17,269 nucleotides of DNA, taken from NCBI GenBank assembly GCA_023387235.1, contig JAEWIJ010000127.1, forward strand, positions 1-17,269, written 5' to 3'. The position numbers and the translations under genes are program-made. Origin of the DNA: Pseudomonadota bacterium (GTDB lineage: Bacteria; Pseudomonadota; Alphaproteobacteria; Rhizobiales; Hyphomicrobiaceae). How positions within the stretch are numbered: position 1 is the stretch's first letter; each line of letters starts with the position of its first letter. This document shows, piece by piece, positions 6,303 to 14,368 of this stretch. The notes under the pieces were generated by a model. The model was not told the DNA's origin. It worked only from the letters and a program-made list of their open reading frames with translations, and made no database searches.

Positions 6303-8600
6303 TCAGGCTTCGGCGGCGCCGCGCCGCATGGCATCGACGACGGCAATGGCCGACATGTTGAGCAGGCCCCTGACGGTGATCGAGGGCGTGACGATGTGCG
6401 CGGGCCGCGCCGCGCCGAGCAGGATCGGGCCGACGGCGACGCTTCCCGAAACCACCTTGAGAAGGTTGAAGGCGATGTTCGCCGCGTCGAGGCTCGGCAT
6501 GATGAGCAGGTTCGCCGCGCCCTTGAGCGCGGAGTTCGGGAAAACCTCGTCGCGAATGAAGGCCGAGAGCGCCGCGTCCGCCTGCATCTCGCCCTCGACC
6601 TCGAGATCGGGCTCCCACTCGCGCACGAGTGCCAGCACCTCGCGCATCTTGCGTGCCGATGCCGTGTTCTCCGAGCCGAAGTTCGAATGCGAGATCAGGG
6701 CGACCTTGGGCTCGATACCGAAGCGGCGCACCTCGGCTGCCGCAAGCTGCGTGATCTCCGCAAGTTGCGCGGGTGAGGGATCGTAGGTGACGTACGTGTC
6801 GGCGAGGAAGAGCGGCCCCGAGGGCAGGATCATCGCCGAGAGCGTGGCGAAGCCGCGCGCACCGGGCCGGAGCCCAACGACCTCCGAGACGTGCCGCAGC
6901 TGCGTCAGATAGCGACCGACCGCGCCACAGATCATGGCATCGGCTTCACCGCGCCGGAGCAGCAACCCCGCGAGCACCGTCGAGCCATTGCGCACCACGC
7001 GCTGGGCATGCGAGGGCGAGACGCCGCGTCGCTCGACGAGGCGATGGTACTCGTCCGTCAGCGCCGGCATGCGCGCATCGGTGGCCGGATCGACGATATC
7101 CACATCGACGCCGTCACGCAGGCGCAGGCCGAGATGCGTCATCATGCGGCGAATGTCTTCGCGCCGGCCGATCAGGATCGGATGCGCGATGCCTTCCGCG
7201 ACGAGCTGCTGCGCCGCCTGCAGCACGTACGGATGATCGCCTTCGGCGAAGGCGAGGCGCTTGCGGGCGTCCTGCGAGGCGGCCTTGGCCGCATCCATGA
7301 TCGGCTTCATCACGAAGCCCGAGCGGAAGACGAAGCCGCTCAGCTTTTCCCGGTAGGCGTCGAAATCCGCAATCGGGCGCGTCGCGACGCCCGAATCCAT
7401 GGCGGCCTTCGCAACCGCCGGCGCAATCTCGATGATGAGGCGCGGATCGAAGGGCTTCGGCAGGATGTACTCGGGACCGAAAAGGAACGTCTCCGCGCCA
7501 TAGGCCGCGAGCACGATGTCGGAAGCTTCGCTCTCGGCAAGGCGGGCGAGCGCGGCGACGGCGGCCGTTTTCATCTCCGCGTTGATCGTCGTCGCGCCGA
7601 CGTCGAGCGCGCCACGGAAGACGAACGGGAAACAGAGGACGTTGTTGATCTGGTTCGGGTAGTCGGTGCGGCCGGAAGCGATGATGGCGTCATCGCGCAC
7701 GGCCTTCACCTCTTCCGGCATGATCTCCGGATTGGGATTGGCGAGCGCGAAGACGAGCGGCCTCGCGGCCATCGAGGCGACCATCTCGCGGCTCACGATG
7801 CCGGCCGCCGAGAGCCCGAGGAACACGTCGGCGCCGGCCAGGATGTCGGCGAGCTTCCGCTTGTCCGTCGCTTGGGCGTAGATCGCTTTGTACGGGTCCA
7901 TGAGCTTCTGGCGCCCGGCGTAGACCACGCCCTCGATGTCGGCGACCCAGATGTTCTCGCGTTTCGCGCCGAGCACGCAAAGGAGGCCGAGGCAGGCAAG
8001 CGCCGCCGCGCCCGCGCCCGAGCAGACGATCTTCACCTGTTCCAGCGGCTTGCCGACGAGCTTCAGCCCGTTGAGGATGCCGGCGGCGACGACGATGGCT
8101 GTCCCGTGCTGGTCGTCGTGGAAGACGGGGATCTTCATGCGCGCCTGGAGCTGGCGCTCGATCTCGAAGCACTCCGGTGCCCTGATGTCCTCGAGGTTGA
8201 TGCCGCCGAACGTGGGCTCGAGGCGCGCCACGGCCTCGACGAACGGCGCGACCTCGGTCTCGGCGACCTCGATGTCGTAGACGTCGATCCCGGCGAACTT
8301 CTTGAAGAGGACGGCCTTGCCCTCCATGACCGGCTTCGAGGCGAGCGGGCCGATATTGCCGAGCCCGAGCACGGCGGTGCCGTTCGTGATCACGCCGACG
8401 AGGTTGCCGCGCGCGGTGTAGCGGGAGACGGCCGAGGGATCCTCGGCGATGGCCTGGCAGGCGAAGGCGACGCCCGGCGAGTAGGCGAGCCCCAGGTCGT
8501 TCTGGTTGGCGACGGGCTTCGTCGCGTGGATGGCGACCTTTCCGGGCGGGTCCGCCTCGTGGTAGTCTAGTGCATTGCGCCGCAGATTGTTGTCGGGCAT
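6303..8600 (-). CDS. maeB: NADP-dependent malic enzyme, MaeB type
   Basis: This encodes a 765-residue cytoplasmic enzyme that oxidatively decarboxylates malate to pyruvate, feeding NADPH and gluconeogenic or acetyl-CoA pools. The N-terminal malic enzyme part (about 1-430) has YSPGVA (40-45), the EGKAVLFKKFAGID segment with the likely catalytic Lys 95, metal ligands in NLEDI and FHDDQHG (160-166), and a dinucleotide-binding GAGAAA (195-200). The C-terminal part (about 440-760) is a phosphotransacetylase-like domain, which in this family is regulatory (acetyl-CoA response) and lacks proven Pta activity. Length matches the hybrid MaeB class. AGGGA lies upstream of the chosen ATG. It is the first gene of a pair with the SDR gene. 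Confidence 0.96.
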   Translation of the reverse strand: MPDNNLRRNALDYHEADPPGKVAIHATKPVANQNDLGLAYSPGVAFACQAIAEDPSAVSRYTARGNLVGVITNGTAVLGLGNIGPLASKPVMEGKAVLFKKFAGIDVYDIEVAETEVAPFVEAVARLEPTFGGINLEDIRAPECFEIERQLQARMKIPVFHDDQHGTAIVVAAGILNGLKLVGKPLEQVKIVCSGAGAAALACLGLLCVLGAKRENIWVADIEGVVYAGRQKLMDPYKAIYAQATDKRKLADILAGADVFLGLSAAGIVSREMVASMAARPLVFALANPNPEIMPEEVKAVRDDAIIASGRTDYPNQINNVLCFPFVFRGALDVGATTINAEMKTAAVAALARLAESEASDIVLAAYGAETFLFGPEYILPKPFDPRLIIEIAPAVAKAAMDSGVATRPIADFDAYREKLSGFVFRSGFVMKPIMDAAKAASQDARKRLAFAEGDHPYVLQAAQQLVAEGIAHPILIGRREDIRRMMTHLGLRLRDGVDVDIVDPATDARMPALTDEYHRLVERRGVSPSHAQRVVRNGSTVLAGLLLRRGEADAMICGAVGRYLTQLRHVSEVVGLRPGARGFATLSAMILPSGPLFLADTYVTYDPSPAQLAEITQLAAAEVRRFGIEPKVALISHSNFGSENTASARKMREVLALVREWEPDLEVEGEMQADAALSAFIRDEVFPNSALKGAANLLIMPSLDAANIAFNLLKVVSGSVAVGPILLGAARPAHIVTPSITVRGLLNMSAIAVVDAMRRGAAEA

Positions 8601-8700
8601 TCGCCGCTTCCCTCATTTCGATCCGGCAGCCCGCATGTTTGCCACAGAACCATGGCGGAGTGCCAATGCCATGCGTGCGGTCGGGAACTTTACTGATCAT

Positions 8701-9054
8701 ATGTCACGCGCCGGGCGCTGTCGGTGCGCCGCCGTCGCGGGGGTGATGCTCGTGGCTGCCATGGCAGTGGCGGATGGCGCGGTCGCGCAGGTGCCCTCGG
8801 GCGGGGGTGCGGGACCCGAGCCGCAAGGATTGCCGCCGGCCTCCTACCCCGCCTCACCCCACCGCGGCATGATCGACGGCTGGGGCCGGGTCATTCCCTG
8901 CCGCTGCCGCTTCAACGGCAAGGCCTATCAGCTCGGCGAGATCGTGTGCATGAGGACATATGTCGGCACGGTGCTCACGCGCTGCGATATCTTCGGCAAC
9001 AACACCTCCTGGATGCCGAGCCGCCAGCCGTGCGAGCCCGACGCCGGCACATAG
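8701..9054 (+). CDS. small secreted cysteine-containing protein
   Basis: I do not recognise a named family. From ATG 8701 the product is 117 residues. It has an Arg-containing N-terminus, a hydrophobic stretch (about 10-25) and a likely signal peptidase I site after AVA (residue 29), giving a periplasmic or secreted protein of about 88 residues. A low-complexity Gly/Pro/Ser linker follows. The last 55 residues then form a compact region with Cys 67, 69, 83, 95 and 111 and the pattern CxC-FNGKAYQLGEIVC-x11-C-x8-W. An odd number of mature cysteines leaves one unpaired unless it forms a dimer or binds a ligand. No good ribosome binding site precedes 8701 and an ATG at 8671 is possible. It diverges from maeB and converges on chrA with 4 nt between stops. 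Confidence 0.7.
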   Translation: MSRAGRCRCAAVAGVMLVAAMAVADGAVAQVPSGGGAGPEPQGLPPASYPASPHRGMIDGWGRVIPCRCRFNGKAYQLGEIVCMRTYVGTVLTRCDIFGNNTSWMPSRQPCEPDAGT

Positions 9055-9058
9055 AGGG

Positions 9059-10363
9059 TCATCCCGCCAGCAGATGCCAGCCGACGCCGAGGGCGCCGCA
9101 GATCGCGAGCGTCGTCATGATCCCGCGATGCAGTCCGAGGAGCAGGACGAACGCCACGATCGTCAGGCCGAGCGCGATCCCGTCGAGGCTCGCGAGGCTC
9201 GGCACGTAGAGGCGCAGCGGGCCGTACCAGCTTGTCGTGTTCTCGGCGAAGAGCACATTGAGCGCGAACCAGACCGTCAGGTTGAGAATCACGCCGACGA
9301 CGGCTGCCGTGACGGCAGCGAGTGCTGCCCGCAGGCGGGGATCGGCATTGATGCGCTCGATGTAGGGTGCGCCGACGAAGATCCACAGGAAGCAGGGCGC
9401 GAACGTCGCCCACAAGGCGACGAGTGCGCCGAGTGCGCCCATGAGCAGCGGCGGGCTGCCGCCGTGGCCATAGGCCGCGAGAAAGCCGACGAATTCCGTG
9501 ACCAGGATGAGCGGGCCGGGCGTGGTCTCGGCAAAGCCGAGCGCATCGACCATCTCTCGCGCCGTGAGCCAGCCATAGTGCTGGACGACATCCTGCGCGA
9601 GATAGGCGAGCACCGCGTAGGCGCCGCCGAACGTCACGACGGCGAGCTTCGAGAAGAGCACGCCGAGCTGCGATAGCACATGCTCGCCGCCGAAGATCAT
9701 GCTGACGGCCGCGAGCGGTGCGATCCACACGACGAGCCAGATGACGGCGGTCCGCGCAGTATCCATGAGGCTGACCGCTTGCGCGCTCGATCCGGCGTGA
9801 TCGGCGCTGCCGGAGCCGGTCGCGAAACCGTAGAGCGCCGCGGCGAGGACGATCAGGGGGAACGGCACGCCGAGAAAAAAGATCGCGACGAACGCCAGTG
9901 CCGCGAGCCAGCGATGGTCCATCGCCGTCAGTCCGCGACGCGCGATCCGGATCAGCGCCTCGACGACGATCGCCAGCACGGCCGCCTTGATGCCGACGAG
10001 GAGCGCCGCTGCGAGCGGCAGCGTGCCGAACGTGACGTAGAGGCCCGCGAGCAGCAGGATGACGAGCGCGCCCGGGAGGAAGAAGAGCAGTCCCGCCGCG
10101 AGACCGCCGATCGTCCCATGCAGGCGCCAGCCGACGTAGGTGGCAAGCTGCATGGCTTCGGGCCCGGGAAGCAGCATGCAGAAATTGAGCGCTTGAAGGT
10201 ATGAACGTTCGTCGATCCACTTGCGCTCGTCGACGAGCACGCGGTGCATGAGCGCGATCTGGCCGGCCGGGCCGCCGAAGGAAATGCAGCCGATGCGCGC
10301 CCACACGCCGAGCGCTTCCGCGAACGAGGGCACCGACGGAGGGCCATTCTGATTGCTTCTCAT
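9059..10363 (-). CDS. chrA: ChrA family chromate/anion transporter
   Basis: This encodes a 434-residue inner-membrane protein of the CHR family, here with both homologous halves (long-chain type). Each half carries the family motifs: FGGPAGQIALM (29-39) with LPGPEAMQLATYVGW (65-79), and FGGAYAVLAYL (245-255) with TTPGPLILVTEFVGF (280-294). Multiple hydrophobic helices fill the rest, and a polar linker lies near 182-200. Characterised members export chromate and some may move sulfate. Actual substrate here is inferred from family only. No chrB regulator is adjacent. The ATG at 10363 has GAGGA about 10 nt upstream. A direct repeat in the upstream gap may be its control region. Confidence 0.93.
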   Translation of the reverse strand: MRSNQNGPPSVPSFAEALGVWARIGCISFGGPAGQIALMHRVLVDERKWIDERSYLQALNFCMLLPGPEAMQLATYVGWRLHGTIGGLAAGLLFFLPGALVILLLAGLYVTFGTLPLAAALLVGIKAAVLAIVVEALIRIARRGLTAMDHRWLAALAFVAIFFLGVPFPLIVLAAALYGFATGSGSADHAGSSAQAVSLMDTARTAVIWLVVWIAPLAAVSMIFGGEHVLSQLGVLFSKLAVVTFGGAYAVLAYLAQDVVQHYGWLTAREMVDALGFAETTPGPLILVTEFVGFLAAYGHGGSPPLLMGALGALVALWATFAPCFLWIFVGAPYIERINADPRLRAALAAVTAAVVGVILNLTVWFALNVLFAENTTSWYGPLRLYVPSLASLDGIALGLTIVAFVLLLGLHRGIMTTLAICGALGVGWHLLAG

Positions 10364-10407
10364 AGACCCACGGTCCTCGCCCTTGCGGCGTCGCAGCCCG
10401 CGTCATG

Positions 10408-10437
10408 GCGCATATTTGCATTTCGCGCATATGACAA
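10408..10437 (-). promoter_or_regulatory. direct repeat and weak promoter, chrA
   Basis: The 8-mer GCGCATAT occurs twice in the same orientation (10408-10415 and 10425-10432), 17 bp start to start, in the chrA/MFS divergent gap. On the minus strand TTGTCA (10437-10432) could be a -35 box, with a poor -10 candidate (TATGCG) 17 nt on. The repeats would overlap both boxes, as an operator would. This is a motif-level guess. The rest of the 199-nt gap shows nothing clear. Confidence 0.25.
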
Positions 10438-10562
10438 GAGCGCTCGCCGGTTGTGCCGCACTGCACGCAGACCGGGTTTTGGGCCCCGTCGGGCGCTGCT
10501 ACCCTGATATGTCGTGAGCGCTGATTCCTCGGCCTGCCTCGACCTTGCCGGTCTCCCCGCTC

Positions 10563-11873
10563 ATGCCGCGCGACAACGCTTCGGAATCGGGGCTTCGAGA
10601 TCGGGCATTCGGAATGCATTCTTCCTGGCTGGCGCCATTCCAAGAACGGACATTCCGTTTCCAGTGGCCGGCAGCGCTGATCACTGTCTGGGCGCTCGAG
10701 ATGGAGACGCTCATTCTCGGCTGGTACGTCCTTGTCGAGACAGGATCGGTCGTTCAACTGACGATCTTCGCCTCCTTCCTGTACTTCGGAACGCTGTGCG
10801 CGCCCATGCTCGGCGTCGTGGCGGACCGCATTGGCCACGGCAATACGCTTGCGCTCATGCGGTTGTGGTACATGGTGCTGGCTGCCGCTCTTCTGGCGTT
10901 CGCGATCTCAGGCCTTCTGAGCCCGAGCGTGGTGCTCGCAATAGCCTTCCTGAACGGTCTGGCGCGGCCTTCGGATCTGGCCATCCGTAGTGCCTTCATG
11001 GCGGGCAGTCTTCCACGCGAGTTCCTGAGCGGCGCGATGGCGCTCGAGCGCATGACGATCGATACCGCGCGCATTGCCGGCGCACTGGTGGGCGCTGGCT
11101 TGTTCGCGGCGCTCGGGATTGCACCTACCTACATGCTGATCATCACGCTCTACGCGCTCGGGGTCATTCTGACGCTTGCTGCGAAGCGTAGCGCGCCGGC
11201 CATGGAGATCGGCCCCGGGGAAACGTCCATCCTCCACAAGCCGCGTCATGCCTTCTGGCACGAGCTCAAGGAGGGATTGGCTTATGTCGCGGCGCGTCCC
11301 GTCTTGCGCGCGGCCATGTGGCTCGCCGTACTCGCCAACCTGACGGGGTTCCCGCTCACCAATGGTCTGCTGCCATATGCGGCGCGCGAGGTTTATCAGG
11401 CAGACGAGCGCGGGCTTGCGCTTCTCGTCGCGAGCTTTGCCACCGGTGCGCTGATAGGATCGCTCACATTCTGGTCTGCAAGCCGCAGAATGCCCCTCGC
11501 GCGGCTCATGCTCGCAGCGACGGGCGGTTGGTATGCCATGCTCGCCATATATGCTTTCATGCCGACGATCTACGGCGCGGCAGCCATCCTCGTGCTGGCC
11601 GGGCTCGCGCAGAGTCACTGCATGATCGCCTTGGTGGTGCTCATTCTGCGCGCTGCTACGCCGGCTGTCGTCGGGCGTGTGATGGGCGTGCGCATTCTGG
11701 CGATCTACGGCCTGCCCATGGGCATTCTCGCTGCGGGGTGGCTTATCGAACAGATCGGATTTTCCGCGACGATCTTCGGCTATGCGCTCGTCGGCCTTGC
11801 GATGGTCTTCGTGCTTACGCTGCGCTTCCACGCCGATCTCTGGCGCGTCGAGGCACCGGCGAACAGCGGGTGA
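10563..11873 (+). CDS. MFS transporter, EntS-like exporter type
   Basis: This encodes a 436-residue major facilitator protein with about 12 membrane segments. The motif-A-like loop GVVADRIGHGNTL follows the second helix, and the overall layout recalls the EntS/MFS_3 group of exporters, in which the N-terminal ERTFRFQWPA-type segment leads into the first helix. Substrate is unknown. Start choice is weakly supported: 10563 and 10614 (MHSSWLAPF) are both ATG without a good ribosome binding site, and a TTG at 10545 is less likely. The stop is 4 nt before the acyl-CoA synthetase start, so the two are almost certainly one operon. This links the transporter to a carboxylic acid or its CoA derivative. 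Confidence 0.87.
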   Translation: MPRDNASESGLRDRAFGMHSSWLAPFQERTFRFQWPAALITVWALEMETLILGWYVLVETGSVVQLTIFASFLYFGTLCAPMLGVVADRIGHGNTLALMRLWYMVLAAALLAFAISGLLSPSVVLAIAFLNGLARPSDLAIRSAFMAGSLPREFLSGAMALERMTIDTARIAGALVGAGLFAALGIAPTYMLIITLYALGVILTLAAKRSAPAMEIGPGETSILHKPRHAFWHELKEGLAYVAARPVLRAAMWLAVLANLTGFPLTNGLLPYAAREVYQADERGLALLVASFATGALIGSLTFWSASRRMPLARLMLAATGGWYAMLAIYAFMPTIYGAAAILVLAGLAQSHCMIALVVLILRAATPAVVGRVMGVRILAIYGLPMGILAAGWLIEQIGFSATIFGYALVGLAMVFVLTLRFHADLWRVEAPANSG

Positions 11874-11877
11874 TCGC

Positions 11878-13431
11878 ATGACGCGCCTCATCACCCTCGG
11901 GGAGATGCTCACCGCTCAGGCGCGGCTCTTCCCGGACGGCATCGGCGCGCGCGATCTCGAGCGCCAGCTCAGCTACCGCGCGTGGAACGCGCGTGCCTGC
12001 CGTCTCGCCAATGCGCTCGTCGGACTCGGCCTCGTCAAAGGCGATCGCGTCGCCGTGCTCGCCTACAACGCGCTCGAATGGGCCGAGATTTACGCGGCAA
12101 CGGCGAAGTCCGGCCTCGTCGCGGTGCCGATCAACTTCCGCCTGACCGCTCCGGAAGTCCGCTTCATCATCGAGAACAGCGGTGCGGTGGCCTTGATCGT
12201 CGAGGATCAGCTTCTGGCCGTCATCGAGGAACTCGGCGCCGACCTGCCGATCGCGCCCGAGCGCTGCATCGTATTCGGCAGCGGCACGGCGCCCGCCGGC
12301 TTTCGTGCGTATGAGAATGTGCTCGCCGCAGCACTCGACCGCGAGCCTGCGACGGACGTTGCACCGTCCGATCCCTGGACGCTCATGTACACCTCCGGCA
12401 CGACGGGCCGCCCCAAGGGTGCTATCCGCAGCCACGGCGCGAGCGCGCTGCATTCGCTCATCACCGAGGTCGAGTTCAGACTTTCGTCGCGCGATACCGC
12501 ACTCCTCGTCATGCCGCTCTGCCACGCGAATTCGCTGTTCTTCTACGGCGCCTTCGCCTACTGCGGCGCGACCACCATGATCTACAACCGACGGAGCGTC
12601 GATCCGGAGCATCTGCTGGCGACGCTCGCCCGATCGGGCGCGACGTTCACGTCCCTCGTGCCGACGCACTACATCATGATGCTGGCCCTGCCGGAGGCTG
12701 TGCGCGCGCGCTGTGACGTCTCGCGCATCGAGCGCTTGTTGATCTCGTCGGCGCCGGCGCGGCACGACACCAAGCTCGGCATCATGGAGCTGTTCGCGAA
12801 CTCAGGCCTCTACGAGATGTACGGCTCGACGGAAGCGGGATGGGTGACGATCCTGAAACCCGACGAACAGATCGCCAAGCTCGGCTCGGTCGGACGCGAG
12901 GTCGTCGGATCGGGTCCCATACGCCTCCTCGCGCCTGATGGCAGCGAGGTTGCGGACGGTGAAGCGGGGGAGCTCTTCTCACGCACGCCCTGGTCCTTCG
13001 ACGGCTACTGGCAGCTTCCCGACAAGACGGCGGAGGCCTTGCGCGGCGAATATTGCTCGGTCGGCGATCTCGCGCGGCGTGACGCGGACGGTTACATCCA
13101 TCTCGTCGATCGCAAGAGCAACATGATCATCTCGGGCGGCGAGAACATCTATCCCTCCGAGGTCGAGACGGCGCTCGGCGGACACCCGAAGATCAAGGAT
13201 GTGGCAATCGTCGGCGCGCCCGACGAGAAGTGGGGCGAGCGCGTGCACGCCTTCGTCATCCTGCACGACAATGTCGCGGCGACGGCCGACGAATTGATCG
13301 ACTGGTGCCGCGATCGTATTGCGCCCTACAAGCGCCCGCGCTCGGTGAGCTTCATCCGCGAGGAGGACATGCCGCGCACCGCGACGGGGAAGATTCTCCA
13401 CCGCGTGCTGCGCGGGCGTCTGGCGGAGTAG
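11878..13431 (+). CDS. acyl-CoA synthetase (AMP-dependent ligase)
   Basis: This encodes a 517-residue ANL superfamily enzyme that activates a carboxylic acid to an acyl-adenylate and then a CoA thioester. The phosphate-binding loop YTSGTTGRPKG is at 171-181, YGSTEAG at 315-321, the hinge region VGDLARRDADGYIHLVDRKS near 395-414, and GGENIYPSEVE at 420-430. The catalytic Lys 505 lies in RTATGKILHR. Length and motifs fit the fatty-acid / CaiC-like CoA ligases, but the acid is not predictable. The start at 11878 is 4 nt after the MFS stop and is preceded by only a weak GCGGG. A longer frame beginning inside the MFS gene was rejected because its first 32 residues are not family-like. Confidence 0.92.
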   Translation: MTRLITLGEMLTAQARLFPDGIGARDLERQLSYRAWNARACRLANALVGLGLVKGDRVAVLAYNALEWAEIYAATAKSGLVAVPINFRLTAPEVRFIIENSGAVALIVEDQLLAVIEELGADLPIAPERCIVFGSGTAPAGFRAYENVLAAALDREPATDVAPSDPWTLMYTSGTTGRPKGAIRSHGASALHSLITEVEFRLSSRDTALLVMPLCHANSLFFYGAFAYCGATTMIYNRRSVDPEHLLATLARSGATFTSLVPTHYIMMLALPEAVRARCDVSRIERLLISSAPARHDTKLGIMELFANSGLYEMYGSTEAGWVTILKPDEQIAKLGSVGREVVGSGPIRLLAPDGSEVADGEAGELFSRTPWSFDGYWQLPDKTAEALRGEYCSVGDLARRDADGYIHLVDRKSNMIISGGENIYPSEVETALGGHPKIKDVAIVGAPDEKWGERVHAFVILHDNVAATADELIDWCRDRIAPYKRPRSVSFIREEDMPRTATGKILHRVLRGRLAE

Positions 13432-13454
13432 ATCGCGCCTGCCTGCTTCCTTCC

Positions 13455-13480
13455 CCTTCTCCCCGCGCGCGGGGAGAAGG
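13455..13480. repeat. 26-bp perfect palindrome, REP-like variant
   Basis: The half CCTTCTCCCCGCG (13455-13467) and its exact complement (13468-13480) form a 26-bp palindrome with no spacer. Its core CTCCCCGC is shared with the two other REP-like copies. It begins 24 nt after the acyl-CoA synthetase stop and could end or protect that transcript, although there is no T-tract. Confidence 0.8.
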
Positions 13481-13486
13481 TCGGGA

Positions 13487-13534
13487 TGAGGGGCGGGAGC
13501 TTGCGCTGACGTCGGCGTATGCCGCCGCCCCTCA
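13487..13534. repeat. long-loop inverted repeat in REP cluster
   Basis: TGAGGGGCGG (13487-13496) and CCGCCCCTCA (13525-13534) are perfect 10-bp arms around a 28-nt loop. They lie between two stronger palindromes in the gap between convergent genes. The CCCCTCA end also occurs at 1-7 before copy 1, so this appears to be a module of the same mobile or amplified repeat. Confidence 0.65.
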
Positions 13535-13564
13535 CGTCGTGCTGAAAGCACGCCAGAGGCGTGG

Positions 13565-13592
13565 CCCTCTCCCCGCAAGGGCGGGGAGAGGG
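13565..13592. repeat. REP-like palindrome, copy 2
   Basis: CCCTCTCCCCGC (13565-13576) and GCGGGGAGAGGG (13581-13592) are identical to the arms at 14-41, and only the 4-nt loop differs (AAGG). It lies 14 nt before the stop of the minus-strand NIPSNAP gene. Confidence 0.85.
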
Positions 13593-13606
13593 GACTAAGG
13601 ATCAGA

Positions 13607-14242
13607 TCACTGCACCGGCGAGTGCGCGCTTGGGATCATGATGAGGTTGTTCATCTCATCGAGCAGCGGGCCGCCGGTCTTGAGGAAGGCCTGCCAGCCC
13701 GGATCCTTCACCGAGTCGCCGCGTGCCTTCGCGCGCGCGTTGAGGTCCGGATAGGCCCACAGATGCATGACCTCGTTCGGCTGGCCGGCCTCGGTCGTCC
13801 AGAGGCCGGCGATCTTCGAATACTTCTCGCGCACCTCGAGCGCGCTGGTGAAGGCTTCGATCCACGGCTTCTGGCCGCCCGGGAACGTGCGGTAGTAGCG
13901 CAGCTCGTAGATGTTGCCGCTCGTCGCCGGCGCGCGCAGCGGAATGACGGGATTGAGCAGGCGGATGTCCTGGCGCACGAGGTACGGGCGGATCAGCGGG
14001 ATGTACTCCTCCGTCCAGCGCTTGTTCTTCTGCAGCTCGGCCCTGAGCCGCGCGCGGTCGTTGAGGCTCTCGTAGGTCCAAAGATGCACGACCTGATTGA
14101 GCGCGCCGATCTCGGTGATCCAGTACCCTTCGAGCTTGCCGTAGTTGTCGCCGCGAATCGCGCGCGCGACTGTGCCGGAATTCTTCGCGACCTCCGCCGC
14201 CGAGCCGGCCTTGAGCGTGTAGATGCGCAGCTCATTGATCAT
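13607..14242 (-). CDS. NIPSNAP family protein, two tandem domains
   Basis: This encodes a 211-residue protein built of two dimeric alpha-beta-barrel-like NIPSNAP units. The first is about 1-100 (INELRIYTLKAG ... NQVVHLWTYESLNDRARLRAEL) and the second about 112-205 (IYELRYYRTFPGG ... NEVMHLWAYPDLNARAKAR). The repeated E-L-R-x-Y and H-L-W-x-Y segments show internal duplication. Biochemical role of bacterial members is largely unsettled. No signal peptide or membrane segment is present, so it is probably cytoplasmic. The start at 14242 is chosen because GGAGGA (14254-14249 on the minus strand) lies 6 nt upstream. A further upstream ATG is unnecessary. It lies 126 nt downstream of rimI. Confidence 0.92.
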   Translation of the reverse strand: MINELRIYTLKAGSAAEVAKNSGTVARAIRGDNYGKLEGYWITEIGALNQVVHLWTYESLNDRARLRAELQKNKRWTEEYIPLIRPYLVRQDIRLLNPVIPLRAPATSGNIYELRYYRTFPGGQKPWIEAFTSALEVREKYSKIAGLWTTEAGQPNEVMHLWAYPDLNARAKARGDSVKDPGWQAFLKTGGPLLDEMNNLIMIPSAHSPVQ

Positions 14243-14368
14243 GGGCGTTCCTCCAGGGTGTCGTCTGTGGTTGGGAATGCCCGACGATAGGCCCACGGCC
14301 TCGCGTTGTCATCCCGCACGCGCGCGGCTCAAGGGAGCAAAGCCGTCATGCCGGGACGAGGCTCCCGA

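Noticed and set aside
6891..8570. Plus-strand open frame of about 559 codons opposite maeB
   Set aside because: Composition is dominated by Arg, Asp, Glu and Gly with no recognisable family. maeB on the other strand is unmistakable.
8928..10838. Minus-strand open frame of about 636 codons across chrA and both neighbours
   Set aside because: It spans genes on both strands and intergenic DNA and reads as an Arg-rich shadow of chrA in another frame.
11782..11877. Longer acyl-CoA synthetase start inside the MFS gene
   Set aside because: The extra 32 residues are Arg/Ser-rich and not family-like. The start at 11878, right after the MFS stop, fits the family N-terminus.
14243..14368. Possible terminator or repeat between rimI and the NIPSNAP gene
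   Set aside because: GGGAGC (14333-14338) and GCTCCC (14361-14366) can pair, but the loop is 22 nt, there is no T-tract and no second copy was seen.
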